Source of the DNA: Bradysia coprophila
Lineage: Eukaryota > Arthropoda > Insecta > Diptera > Sciaridae
DNA length: 64,000 bases
Assembly (NCBI RefSeq): GCF_014529535.1
Contig: NW_023503293.1
Span: 4,048,741-4,112,740 of the forward strand
Reading direction: 5' to 3'
Both the position numbers and the translations under genes were made by a program. Every line of letters begins with the position of its first letter. Position 1 is the first letter of the stretch. The notes beneath the pieces were generated by a model. The model made no database searches. It saw only the letters and a list, made by a program, of their open reading frames with translations, and had not been told where the DNA came from. This document shows positions 12,501-24,100 of the stretch, in pieces.

Positions 12501-14815
12501 TTGTAAATCAATTGGTTACAACGTAACGACCTATCCCAATATGCTGGGTCATAATTCAGTTGAAGAAGTCGTAGCCGATGTTATAGCTTTCCGTGAATTG
12601 GTCGATGGTGAATGCTTTCGTCAAGCTTTTGATTTCGTATGTCGATTGATGCAGCCACCGTGTATGGAACAGCCTCCATTTGAACCGGAACCAGGCAAAA
12701 TATGCAGAGAATATTGTCAAGCTTTCCGTCAAGGATGTGGAAATCGATTGCCGGAAAAGTTTAAAAAATATTTTGACTGTGAACGGTTTCCCGAATCAAC
12801 GGGTAGTCAATCGTGTCACCATCGGCCTGGATGTGCGGCTGAATTGCAACAAAACGGAGTATCCGGACGACTTTGTGATGGTAAGTTAATTGTACTTATT
12901 TTTAAGACAGAAAATCAGGCAGGTTGCATTCTAGCATGATTTTGGCCTCAATTATAATCAAAACGAAAATTACAGGAATTCCTGACTGTCCTGATTTATC
13001 CGATGAGGCGACCTGTTCGTATTGTCCACCAAACGCGTTATATTGTGGCAGAGGAAGGGCTTGTGTAGCAAAATCATCACGTTGTGGTAAGTAAAAACAT
13101 TTTTGTTGAAAAATTCATGTTTTCTATTCCAACATATTAGACGGCGTGATGGACTGTCCTGACGGCGCTGACGAAAAGGATTGCTGTAAGAATAATGCGA
13201 GAGGAATATGAAGAGAATGTCAAATTAACGTAAATTATTCTTTAGTATCGATAGCACCCATGGTCTCAGCTTTTACAAATCCGTACCCCTTGACTCCACA
13301 TCGGCCAAGATTCTATTCTGAAGGATTTGCTGTATTTTCGGAGAAAGGAGGGACTGGAAAATTGTGCGCAGAAGGTTTAGACTCCAACAAGGAATCAACA
13401 ATCAGACGAACTGTAGCCGAATCGTTATGTAAAGCATTGGGCTATGAGTAAGTACAGATTTTTGTTGGCTAGATGAAAAGAGTTTTTCAAAAATGTTCAC
13501 ATCGTTTCAGAAACGTGCTCTTCTCTGAAGTCCGGAATGATTCCGAACCAGACACGAATTATGTTAGAGTTCTTGATCCACGAGCACAGGAGATTTCTTT
13601 CGTCCGGACTTCATGCTACAAGAAGCAAGCCTTATACGTGTCATGCGATAAATTAGGTTTGTTACATCCAATCGAGTTGTGACGGATTTACTAATTCCAT
13701 TTTGTTGATTAGAATGTGGGGTACAGTCAGTGCTGTCACCGAAGCATTTGAATAGTTTACCAAAAATGGCATCTCCTGGAGATTGGCCTTGGCACGTAGC
13801 TTTATTCCGAGATGAGACGCATGTTTGTGACGGCACTCTTGTGTCGAATGATTGGGTATTAACAACAAATTCCTGTTTCCAAGGACAGCCGAAAGCAACA
13901 TGGATCGCTGTATTTGGAGCTGTGCGACTAAATTCATTCGCTCCGTGGACTCAACGAAGAAGAATAGTCGGAATGGTCAAATCACCTGTTGAAGGCTCAA
14001 CAGCAGCAATGATTCGCCTTGAGACAAGCGTTGTGTATTCGGACTTTGTTCGACCAATTTGTCTACCGGAGGATTTAAGCAACGACAAAGCAGCATCTTC
14101 ATCGTACCAAAACGAAGACACTCCGCAAGCTTCGGCAAACGTTCCACATTCAGAACAACTTAGTGGTGTAGTAGCAAAGTATCCCGAGAAGCGTTCGAAC
14201 AAAGTCATCGAAAACCGCCAATATTTCCACTCTCCGATCCAAGTGACTGACTCAGCTGAGGAACGAAGTGGCGGAACTTTTTCGAAAGAATACAAGGCCG
14301 ACTTTATCGATGAAGGCGAACAGATTCCACGAGCTGAAGCCCAATTCCGAAACTATCCGATTCCGATCAGCACGCAACCCGAAACGTCCAATTTCTACGA
14401 CAATCGTCAACTTCACACATCGGTAACAAACACTCTACCGAAACAGGCCGACAAGACCCCATCCCAAGCCGAATGGATCAACTGTAACACATTGGGCTGG
14501 TCAAGGCAAAGAGATCATTTGCAAAGAGTTCAGTTAAAAATCGGTGACATGGCAGCCTGTGAAAATGTCTCCATTGCGACAGTGAATAGTATGTGCACCG
14601 AAGCCGCTTACCATAAACAAGACTGTACGGAGGAAGAGTTTGCCGGTAGTCCAGTGATTTGCATGCTACCACAGGGCAATCGATGGGCTTTAATTGGTAT
14701 CGCATCGTGGCGAATAGCTTGTGCACAAAGTGGATTGGAACGGCCCCGAATGTACGACAAAATTACCTCAAATGCAGTGTGGATTCGTGACACCATGCAA
14801 TCGTCAGTGAATTGA
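6576..14815 (+). CDS. corin-like type II transmembrane multidomain protein with inactive trypsin domain (5' partial)
   Basis: Eight exons join in frame: 6576-6774, 11919-12132, 12204-12880, 12976-13086, 13141-13185, 13246-13447, 13511-13656 and 13713-14815, giving 898 residues plus a missing N-terminus. The first exon follows a TTTTAG acceptor, so the start lies upstream. Seen in order: a basic, Ser/Arg-rich cytoplasmic tail; one membrane segment (about 45-66); an SEA-like region (75-215); a frizzled cysteine-rich domain with ten cysteines (227-340); two LDLa repeats with CDGxxDCPD motifs (343-415); an SRCR-like region (416-531); and a trypsin-fold domain (532-898). This order is that of corin, the membrane protease that processes pro-ANP in vertebrates. 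Here the IVGG activation site is absent, the His position reads TTNSC, the Asp position is Thr, and the Ser position reads EFAGSP, so proteolysis is not expected. An extra stretch of about 110 residues splits the protease fold. Extracellular binding or a scaffold role is inference. Confidence 0.88.
7302..7473. mobile_element. 172-bp palindromic MITE with TTA duplication
   Basis: The ends are TGCTCAAAACAAACGA and its inverse, and the arms match for about 50 bp. TTA flanks both sides (7299-7301 and 7474-7476), consistent with a PIF/Harbinger-type duplication, though TA would also fit. It sits in the large intron of the corin-like gene. The inner arm (CATTGAAAAC, then GTTTTGGTCC) resembles the element at 20588-20716. 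Confidence 0.75.
7474..9198. other. intronic DNA, nothing recognised
   Basis: This is part of the 5.1-kb intron 6775-11918. AT-rich; the open frames at 7628-8090 have no protein likeness that I recognise. Confidence 0.5.
9929..10326. mobile_element. hAT-like MITE, copy 2 (with nested element)
   Basis: The same family as 987-1213: ends CAAGGCTGTATACTTTGG, inverted. It is flanked by an exact 8-bp duplication CACTGTAC (9921-9928 and 10327-10334). It is longer than copy 1 because a second palindromic element (9979-10182) has inserted in one arm. Confidence 0.9.
9979..10182. mobile_element. 204-bp hAT-like MITE nested in another MITE
   Basis: Starts CAGGGCCTATTTTACGG and ends with the inverse; the arms match for about 60 bp and consist of repeated AAGTTTCTTA-type words. 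It is flanked by CGGGTTAC (9971-9978) and TGGGTTAC (10183-10190), an 8-bp duplication with one mismatch. The CAGGG end and the 8-bp duplication fit hAT. Confidence 0.82.
10560..10920. repeat. dispersed repeat, shared with 24969-25128
   Basis: The segment 10822-10920 (AGAAATGGTATTTTTGAACT and onward) is nearly identical to 25037-25128. The inverted form of 10570-10650 (CATATGTGTGGCTTATGAAG) matches 24969-25035. In the second copy the two parts adjoin, whereas here about 170 bp lie between them. No protein is recognised. Confidence 0.6.
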
Positions 14816-15841
14816 TTGTTTTCAACGCGAGAAAAATTTACAAAAAAAAGAAAATATTTCAAAAATCTAAACGAAATGGTGTGATCATCTGTGATTGTGT
14901 TGATGAGTAATTGTAACACAAAATCTTAATTAAGAGGTAAAATGCTTGGGATAAACGGTTCATGACACCAGCTCATGAAATAATAAATTTTCGTTTGCGT
15001 TCACAATAGCTCAGGAGGATTTTATCTCTGATTCAAGTCCTTAATTTAGCCGCTAAATTTATTTCATAAGCTGACGACATGAATGCGAAACTATGCAAAA
15101 GAATGAGCTATTTCGATTCGACTTTCTTTTTGCACCATTTTCCAACTGATATATTTATCGAAAATGTTGCCATTTTGCCCCCAATGGATTAGGCGTCTAG
15201 AAACAAATCACTGGTTACACACAATCCTCGGATTAAATATGTCTAAAACCTAAAAACGTAGAACTAGAGATCAAAATGATAGTGACAAAAGTGAGTAACA
15301 AAATGAAATTTATAATTTTTGCTCTGCTCAAAATGTATAATAAAGAAAATCTAGAAGTAGCGAAGGCGGTAGAAGTGTTATGTAATGCCAATGTAAAATA
15401 ATTAAGTAATTTATGTAGAAAGAGAAAAAAATATTAATTTCAGAGAATGACTGTCGATGTTGTTCTAATTGTGTACTTTATAATGTTGTACTTATTACTT
15501 GATATGCTTATTATTGAAAATGTTTTGATAAAATAAATTTGTTATTTGTTCAATTATGGGCACCGAGTTTGCATTAAGTATTTTGTACAAAAATTACCAG
15601 TCCGTGACTAGTTTCAGAAAACAATTTTCCATATTTTCTCGAATTTTCCAACTTTTTCCTTGATTTTCCCATATTTTCTGAAAAATTTGGAATCAATTTT
15701 ATGGAAAATATGGAAAAACTCTTCTTCACATTTTCTTCAATTTTCACATATTTTCTTAGATTTTCAAAAAAAATACGACAAAAAAGACGGCTCACAGTCT
15801 ATAATAGCGCTCCCAGTAAAAAATCAATCTTTTCATAAAAA
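14816..15841. other. 3' flank of corin-like gene, no other gene
   Basis: An AATAAA at about 15531 is a possible polyadenylation signal for the corin-like transcript, although it would make a 3' UTR of about 700 bp. From 15620 to 15780 the sequence is rich in TTTTCCATATTTTC-type words. No gene is seen. Confidence 0.4.
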
Positions 15842-16790
15842 TCACAATAAGTTAGTATCATCAATCTTCTGCTTCCCTAATATTCCCAAAATGCAAGCTT
15901 CGTTTTCACGTTGAATTGCGATTGAAATTCTTTGTAAAAGATAATCCTTTGCTTTGACCTCACTCGTAGCAATTTTCATTAATGAACCCAGTTTGTTAAT
16001 AAATTTCTTTGTCTCTGGATCCATAGCCTAAAGTCTCACAAGCAAGGGTAGTTAGAAAATAAAGTCGTTTCAAAGAAATATGCTTATGTATCTCAGCTTT
16101 GTCTGCAATGGGGGACTGAAGTTTCAATAATTTCGATAGACAACATAATTCTAAGCAAAAAATTATTCTACACTATCGATAAATTATAAACATTTATATT
16201 TTTAATTAATTGTTTTCTGATTTTCAAAGATCAGTCAAACATAAAAAAGACTATACGTCTATATATGCCTCTCTTTTCTTCTCATGTCATTTTTTCTTAA
16301 TTCTCTCACGAAAAAGGTATGCTTTTGGGTTGAATTTGGGTCGTAGTCGTAATTGAAGTATAAATTAAAAGTATAAAACTTGAAAATTCGGCACTAGTGT
16401 AGAACATTTTTTTGTTTACAATAACATTCTTAATCTAAATACAAAAAATGTCAAAAGTTCAACGTCCCATTGAGCGCGCTTTCATTGATATATGAAGTGA
16501 CCATGGTATCCCTTACAGTCACATCCCACAAAAAAGATCTTCCATGGTATTAAAGTCATGTCATCTAGCCGCTTACTATCATCTCTTAAAAAACCTGTGG
16601 GTTGTACAATACTTGCACTAGAGAAAGCATGAGAAAAGATGTTATTATCTTGTCTAGCAAATTTTCCTTCTGCGCCTACAACGCAGGATAGACCATGTAA
16701 ACCATCTTTTTCTACCGTTTTACTGCAAACACATTTGTGTTTTTCACATAATTGTGAACCCGCTCGAAGTCCAACAGCAATCCACGCCAT
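15842..16790 (-). pseudogene. decayed C-terminal fragment of a reverse-transcriptase element
   Basis: Two open pieces on the minus strand belong together. 16790-16482 reads AWIAVGLRAGSQLCEKHKC and then a Cys-His motif (GLHGLSC). 16100-15842 reads ACETLG, then, after a frame change, FINKLGSLM and LLQRISIAIQRENEACILG. I recognise this order as the C-terminal region of a family of retroelement reverse transcriptases, after the polymerase domain. About 300 bp between the pieces are unrelated or decayed. The upstream polymerase part is missing. The first piece is close kin of the end of the fragment at 36189-37004. Confidence 0.6.
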
Positions 16791-17426
16791 TAGTCGTATA
16801 AAGTTATACGTCAGAGAGAGCTTTTTTCTCCATTGTTACGATCTGTCAGTTTTTCTATTTTGCGATTTAGTATGGAAATGAAAACTAAAATTGAGATATC
16901 TTTGCTGTTTTAAGTGGTTTTTCATATTTTTTGGACCAAAATGTTTTAAAATGTGTTTGGAATCGATTGTCATTAACAAATTGTGTGAAAATATTTTTTT
17001 CTATTTTATCATTTTGTTGATGTTAATCGATTCCAAACACATTTTAAAACATTTTGGTCCAAAAAAATATGAAAAACCACTTAAAACAGTAAAGATATCT
17101 CAATTTTAGTTTTCATTTCCATACAAAATTGCAAAATAAAAAAACAGACAGATCGTAACAAAGGAGAAAAAAGCTCTCTCTCTGACGTATTAGTACATTA
17201 CTATGCAAGGGAAGTAAAGTGATATCTCGTATCCAGATGAGTAAAAGTAACCGAGGGCTTTAGCCCGAGGTACATTTACTCATCGTGATACGAGATATCA
17301 CTTTATTTTCCGTGTGTCGTACGATGTTTTACTATGCGAGTGATGTAAAGGCTATTGCCTATACATGTAATAGCCTTATTACATGCACCAGCATAGTAAA
17401 AATTTATACGACTAATGGCGTGGATT
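16778..17426. repeat. composite of nested palindromes
   Basis: The outer ends are CCACGCCATTAGTCGTATAAA (left, 16783 on) and its inverse (to about 17421). Inside are two independent hairpins. The first pairs about 16811-16985 with 17010-17190, nearly perfectly over roughly 170 bp. The second pairs about 17211-17255 with 17267-17311, around GAGGGCTTTAGCCCGAGG. The outer left end overlaps the reverse-transcriptase fragment. No coding capacity. Confidence 0.75.
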
Positions 17427-17784
17427 CTAGCAAAAAATGTTTTTAGGAAAATTGTGGGAAAAACTTCTCCCAAAAATATTCCACGAAAATTGCTCAACAA
17501 ACTTACTCCTTCAGATAATGTAATTTGTGGCAAATTGGTAAATCACAAGTCTTGTCATCGAAAGCGATTGATTTTATTTTTTAAGCTATGTTTATCTGGC
17601 AAGTATTGAAATCATAGAGTGTGAAATAATTCTTCTTTGCTTCTAAACCTATCTTGCCCGAGAAACAGGATTAAGCATAACGATATATTGATCCTGTAAA
17701 ACACTTTTTGATAATTTAATATGAACGTATTTTATCGTCTCTACGGGAGAGTCAGGGTTGTTGTTAACATAACGACTTGTTGAT

Positions 17785-18402
17785 TTATCTGATGGTTTAA
17801 TTTAAATATATTCATTCCTCTCTCTGCGAGAGTCTGTGTGGTCGAATTTGTAAAATCGTTGACTTTGCGTCAAGTGTCTCCAGTTCGATTCTTGTTGGTG
17901 GCAACTTTTTTTTTAAGAGGGCAGACTAGGTGTGAAGTAGGCTATATATTGAAAAATTGGTTTTAAAATTAATGTAGACCATTTAATAAAAATCTGTTCC
18001 AGCAATTAGATGAGCAATATGTTTAACTATCTCTAAAAAATGAAAAACGATTTACAATAAGCAACAGTTGGAAGAAAACCGATTTCCAAAATATGAACGT
18101 CGCTTAAAGTTAGGCTATGCAATATTTTTTTGGAAATCGGTTTTCTTCCAACTGTTGCTTATTGTAAATCGTTTTTCATTTTTTAGAGATAGATAAACAT
18201 ATTGCTCATCTAATTGCTGGAACAGATTTTCATTAAATGGTCTACATTAATTTTAAAACCAATTTTTCAATATATAGCCTACTTCACACCTAGTCTGCCC
18301 TCTTAAACCAACTAATAAAGAGTATGATCATCTTTAACTAAAGGGCCGAGTCGGATAATTGTTGGACAATAGATCCAATTGTTGCAAGTTCGACTCCGTG
18401 CC
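17785..18402 (+). repeat. pair of tRNA-like modules (left, plus strand)
   Basis: Module A (about 17833-17905) has a tRNA-like arm order, with a TTGAC/GTCAA stem and a B-box-like CAGTTCGATTC. Module B (18343-18402) has the A-box-like GGCCGAGTCGG, an anticodon-like arm TTGGA/TCCAA and a B-box-like AGTTCGACTCC. B resembles a serine tRNA, but the acceptor stem does not close and U33 is absent, so it is not a functional tRNA. A TTAA-flanked hairpin (17917-18302) lies between A and B. The same two modules recur inverted at 19389-19640. Confidence 0.6.
17917..18302. mobile_element. 386-bp near-perfect hairpin element flanked by TTAA
   Basis: The arms of about 180 bp (GAGGGCAGACTAGGTGTGAA and its inverse at the ends) are nearly identical, around a short spacer at about 18100-18125. 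TTAA lies on each side (17913-17916 and 18303-18306). TTAA duplication is typical of piggyBac-type insertion. There is no transposase. It separates the two tRNA-like modules, which adjoin without it in the other copy. Confidence 0.82.
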
Positions 18403-18548
18403 ATTCCTTTATATTGTTTGCTTTTCTCCAGGTTTTTTTTTATACGGGCTAGTGATTGTATCTTTTAAATGGAGTTAACTTCAACACTATTTGCTCCAAA
18501 AGAATGTTTCATATGTGGGGCATCATTGGAAGTGATGGCATAGTCATA

Positions 18549-18665
18549 CGCAGGGCAAAGTTTCATAAAATGTTTAACAAATGTTTCACAAAATGTTTAA
18601 CAAACGTTTCACAAAAACACTTGTGAAACATTCGGTAAACATTTGTGAAACTTTGTCAAATATTA
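18549..18665. repeat. imperfect palindrome of AAACATTTGTGAAAC words
   Basis: Starts CAGGGCAAAGTTTCATAAAA, followed by repeated TGTTTAACAAATGTTTCACA words and then their inverse up to GTGAAACTTTGTC. The style matches the nested element at 9979-10182 (CAGGG end, repeated short words in the arms). No target duplication is found, so this may be a decayed relative. Confidence 0.45.
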
Positions 18666-19388
18666 GGCCATGATACGTCAAGATAACATTCAGTTTCGAG
18701 GTTTACATTTCAGTTCGTTGAGTATTTAGTGGAGAAAAGTTTGGTGTCGGGGAATCTCGCACACGCGAACCATAGTATGCGTCCTTTTACGACATATAAC
18801 GAAAAGTCATGATTGTGCGAGATTCACTATTTAGAGGTGAGTCTCGCACACCATGAATTGTATGGTGTGCGAGACTACCCTACCCCAAAAGTTTCACATA
18901 TGAAATTTCATGAGTTTTTTTGTAGGACTCACGCATGTGAGACAGGGTGCTGTATGAGCAGACATTTTTGTTGTATCGACAGTTATGGACAGCACCCTCC
19001 AACGTTCAACTATTTCAGTATAAAATCTTCATTTTTTCAAAATATATCGCATATCGACAACCCACATAACCCATGTTGGCCCGTAATTACATGACCTCGG
19101 CTATCCAATGATACCATGGTCCGTCATGTGACTCGTCGAGAAAAAAAGGTAAGAAAACTGCAATTTTCAGATTTTGGTCACCTCCCCCTGACGACACAGT
19201 GGCCGGAATTGCACAAAAAAGATCGGTTGGAAAAAAAATCCCTCTATATTACTCAGTAGGGCCATTGAAAAGATAATATGCCCACAGAATGAATAAAAAA
19301 AACTTTAGAAAAAATTCAAACAAAATACAAAAAAGTTTTGTTAAACTTTTTTTTTCGATAACAGATGACATAGCCGTATGTAAGGCAT

Positions 19389-19640
19389 GGCACGGAGTCG
19401 AACACACAACCATTGGATCTATTGTCCAACATTTAACCGACTCGGCCATTTAGTTGCGGATGGTTGATTGAAATATGTTCTACTAAAGCATACTCAAATT
19501 TATTAGTTTTATTTAAAAAAAAAAGTTGTCATGAACGAGAATCGAACTGGAGCCACTCGACGTGGAGTCAATGATCTTACCAACTGGACCACACAGACCT
19601 TCGCAAAGAGACGAATGAATACATTTAAATTAAATCGTCA
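19389..19640 (-). repeat. pair of tRNA-like modules (right, minus strand)
   Basis: On the minus strand module A reads CTGTGTGGTCCAGTTGGTAA and onward to CAGTTCGATTC; module B (19389-19447) reads GGCCGAGTCGGTTAAATG and onward to GTTCGACTCCGTGCC. Both match the plus-strand copies at 17785-18402, with about 75 bp between them and no inserted hairpin. The two pairs make an inverted repeat spanning about 17785-19640. Confidence 0.6.
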
Positions 19641-19739
19641 GTTAATACATTTCAGCAGGGTTGGATCGATAAATCATTATGTTCAATGGCAACAGGGTTG
19701 TTGTCTAGAAAAATATGTTTGAAGAAGAAGAATTAGTGC

Positions 19740-21135
19740 AGTCAATAAGTCCAACCGTTATCAAAGCTCCAACTGATTCAATTTCTGCCAACACCAACGA
19801 ATACATTCTTACAAGAAGAGACATGCGATTATAGACTTAGTTATTCCGCCTCTACTTGTTATAGAATACACTTTAGAAGTGCTTTTAGAAATTGAAACAG
19901 TTCAGCGACCGACTATTATTGATGAATATTGATGCCCACGAGAAAACTTTCATTCATCGTGCTCAGTATCAATCAACCTTCGTGTCCAAGTATAAGAATT
20001 AGATGTCGACGACCATGCATTCACAGTGTTTTTGGCATCAGAAGTAAGCAAAGAGTTCTTTCCTATTCTCCTCTCCTCAGCGCTTTAATGTTCACTAAAT
20101 GGCAAGCTATATGGATCGTACACTTCAACACGTATGTTTAACCAAATGTTGTAAAGAAGAAATGAAGTGTTTTTGTTTACACATTTTGATAAGAGGTTCG
20201 TTTTAGAGTCGAAAATTAGTTTTTATTTCCTGAATTATAAATTATTTTCTGAATCTTGGCTGCTTGTCTAAGCTCGGTCACAGGTAAGCTGTGTTACTTG
20301 TCGTGAAATATCATTCCACCGTGATTTCCTTTCTTTAAACGTCGCGAGAATAATGAAGAAAATAATCAAAGGTCAACTTTATGTAATACCGGACATTGTA
20401 CGGGTTTTAGGTTTCTATATTCGGGTTTGTCAGATCATTCTTTTGAACAGTTAAATATCTGTTTAAATCGTTCATTTATACGGATTTAGTTACAGAGTTC
20501 AGATGCTAACTCATACACTAGTTTTTCTACCTTGAGTGGACAAGTGTTTGAGTACACGATCATATCAGAATGCTTTAAGTAAATGTTCAAACCACACGAA
20601 GCATCGAAAACGTGTTTCGACCAAAATATTCATTGTTCTTTGAAGTTTAACGAAACTATAATAAAGAGAATTTTGATCGAAACATGTTTTCGATGTCTCG
20701 TGTGTTTTGGGCTTCAGCTTAGCTTACATTCAATATGCTAAAATAAACCCTGACGACGGGACGTGTTTACTTCTATTCTAATATTTATCCATAAATGAGA
20801 AGGAATGTATGTACAGTATATGCTTCCCAAGCGTTCCCGAGCAGACAATTTCGAACCACAGTCACACTTTTCCGAAATCTATTAAATTTCATATACAAGA
20901 CAAAAGGGTGCCACGGAATTGACGAAAGAGTGCGAGAGAGTATTTGAGAAGTGAGACTGTGGTTGATCGAAATTGTCGTCCTTGTCAAAAAAAGAGTTGA
21001 ATTTCCAGTTCAGTTTCAACAACAATAAAACCAAATCAGCAAAGTGAATGTGTCCAAGGAAATAAACAATAAGAGCTCCACTTATCTCTTACGTTTTGCC
21101 ACGAATCCAAAATTTCATATCGTTTCGTAAATACA
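19740..21135. other. intergenic, upstream of CRAT
   Basis: No gene is seen. At 20588-20716 an imperfect inverted repeat (CGAAGCATCGAAAACGTGTT and its inverse) resembles the arms of the MITE at 7302-7473. The promoter and 5' UTR of the carnitine acetyltransferase gene probably lie at about 21000-21135. Confidence 0.4.
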
Positions 21136-24100
21136 ATGGACTGGCTAAACCGGTACGACAAGGAACTCTCGATACTCATACACACAATCAACATTCAGTA
21201 AGTTAATTATTAATTTGCCAGCCAACTCTCCCCGCAAACGAAAAAAAAAACGTTCACATCGTAATCTTGTGGGCCCCAACCATCGTTCCATTGTATGATA
21301 ACTAAAACATTTTTTTTATTCACTTTCACTTGTATAATACGCCAACCGAATTGCGAAGAGTGTGTAGTGTATACAATATGTGAGTCTGTATGTTGTTTCA
21401 TTATATCATATGCCAAGACTGCACAAACGACGTTTTATTCAACAACAATACTTATTAATATCAGTACTTAAAAAGCCCGTCGCTCAGCTCTGTTGTAAAA
21501 TATCACACACAAGTTTTATTTACGTTTTGTTGGTTGTATGTTTATCTTTCATGTCGAGTGTGTAAAGGTTAACAATTATTGTAACATCTGAAGACGTTAA
21601 ATTAGTTCGCTAAACACAGTTTTTAGACGACGACTTTCTCAATATAAATTTCCTTCTAAATGTTTTCCAGTTTGAATTTTGAAGAAATTCAAGAACACAT
21701 CAATATGCTGCGCTTTTCATCTAGGTGCTACAATCATTTGGTGAGTGTTTTTTCCCTCATATTTTTCAGTTGTATCTATTGATAACAATGAATATCGCTT
21801 TCGTTATCGAGCCGAGTAAATGTTGATGAGTTGCAATACTAAATTTTTACGGAAAGGAGTGCAAAGGTTCGTTGTTGGTATATATATTACCTATCAATGT
21901 TACCACGCATTCACCTTTTACCTATCATGAATTCATAATTTTTGATCGAAATCAGAATTACAAAAAAACAAAGTCGATGAGTGTTGTTGCGGTTGTAGCT
22001 TAAAATGCTAGTTTATGTGCCGAGACAATGACTTAATGATCTTTGCCTATAATAGGAAATCGACAGAAATATTTGGATATAAGATGTTCGTTCAGTTTCC
22101 TTTTAAACTATTCAAAATGCAACGACGCATTTTTGTTGCTAAAATTTGCGAGCATTAGATAAGCATCGACTGACAACAACAAAATATTTTGTGGTCACAG
22201 GGAGATACACATCATATGCCACGCATGAAATAAACATTCACAAAAATTGTTGATTCTCTTGTTGTGTTAAACTTGTTGTGGGAGTTCAACTTGAAGATTT
22301 GTATTGGTGGTTAAAGTACGGTTTCTTTATCCAAAAATATGGTGGGTGGGTAAACATGTTTGAGAAAGGAAAACAGTAGAACCAGAACTGTACTAAGCTG
22401 GCCAATATTTCCTTAATAATTCAATTAGTTTTTGGTATTTTAAGCTCAGGTTTTTTTTTATTGCATGCATGGAGAACGTAACGTTGTTTGATCTCCACCC
22501 TTTTTGCGAAATTAGTTCAAACAATTCATTTGAAGAAACAAGAATTTTCTTGCTGCATTTCAACCGATGATCCTCCTTCCTCGAAAGCTTTCGATATTCG
22601 ATTAATGTTGCTCGTAGTATTAGACTCGACTAGAATTTCTAACTCAAAACACACACAAACCCATAAGTAGATCTTGCTTGCGTTTAAATTGAAAGTTTTT
22701 TGTTTCCCATTTTACAGAAACCAGTACGCACATTACCCCAAGTGGTCAATCCATCGATTACTACGACCATTTCAAGGAATCAAACGTCTGCCACCAATCC
22801 CGACAATCTTCCACATTTTCCTGTACCGAAGCTGAACGACACTCTTCAGAAATTTCTGCGCTCCGTTCAACCATTGCTTTCAACACAGTCGTACAAGACT
22901 ACCGAAAATCTAATCAGGGAATTCGTTAAATCCAATGGCCTCGGCGAAAAACTCCAACAACTACTTCAAAAACGTGCCGACACTCATGAAAATTGGCTAT
23001 CCGATTGGTGGTTAATTGCTGCGTACTTAACATGGCGTTCGCCGGTTGTAGTTTATTCGAATCCGGGACTATATTTATCGGCGCAACAATTTCGCGGTAC
23101 CGACGATTGGTTAAAGTATTCGGCGAAAGTAACTTCGGCTGCGCTGAAGTACAAGCAAATGATCGACTTCGATCAAATACCAAAAGACAAAATGGGCAAG
23201 GCATTGTTGGATATGGGACAATATAAGAAAATTTTCGGTACATGTCGTATACCCGGGCATAACATGGACCAGGTGGAATTCAATCCCGGCTCGAGACATA
23301 TTGTGGTTGCCTATCGAAATGGGGTGAGTGAAGAACAATGTTGTTTTCGGATTGAATTTTTTTAACGGAAAATCTGCAAAAATTTCAGTTTTATAAAGTT
23401 CCTGTGTACGGAAACAACTCCAATGACATTTTAAGCGAGTCGGAATTGGTCGAGCAATTTCAGTTAATTGTTGCGAACAAAAGTAACCAAAACGTACCCA
23501 TTGGAATGCTGTCTTCCCAACAGCGGGACGATTTGGCCAAGGCGTATGAGGAGTTGATTAAAAGTACGCGGATCGTTTGCCACACAAAAAATATTTTTTT
23601 CTAATAAACCGCTCTTCTGTCACAGATCCCCAAAATGCCAAATCCATGGATAGCATCACCAAAGCATTATTCATTGTTTGTCTTGATGAAGCCGTTCCAT
23701 TGAACAAATCGGAACTACTGAATATTGCCAGCCATCAATTGATTCATGGCGGTGGTTCTAAGCAAAATTCCGGAAACCGATGGTTCAATAAAACGATTCA
23801 ATTCATTATCAATGAAAATGGACTGAACGGCTTAAACTATGAACACTCACCGGCTGAAGGACAGCCCATCGCTGTGTTAGCTGACTACATCAACACTCAA
23901 GTGCTGTAAGTGTCGCTGATACAAATAATATTGCTTACTGAACTAAACGATTGTTTTTACAGCAAACCATCCGACACCAAGCCAAGGGTATCGAAGCAAA
24001 CAATTCAACCGCAAAAGTTGGAATTCAACGTTTCACAGCAGACTGAAAAAGATATTTTGGCAGCATCGGCACATATTGATGAGTAAGTAGAATGCTACAT

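Noticed and set aside
13564..14295. Open frames on the minus strand opposite the corin-like protease exon
   Set aside because: They lie antisense to a well-supported exon, with no likeness and no splice logic; they are shadows of the real frame.
18343..18402. Functional tRNA-Ser gene
   Set aside because: A-box, anticodon-arm and B-box likeness are present, but the acceptor stem does not pair, U33 is missing and no variable-arm structure is clear; treated as a tRNA-derived repeat.
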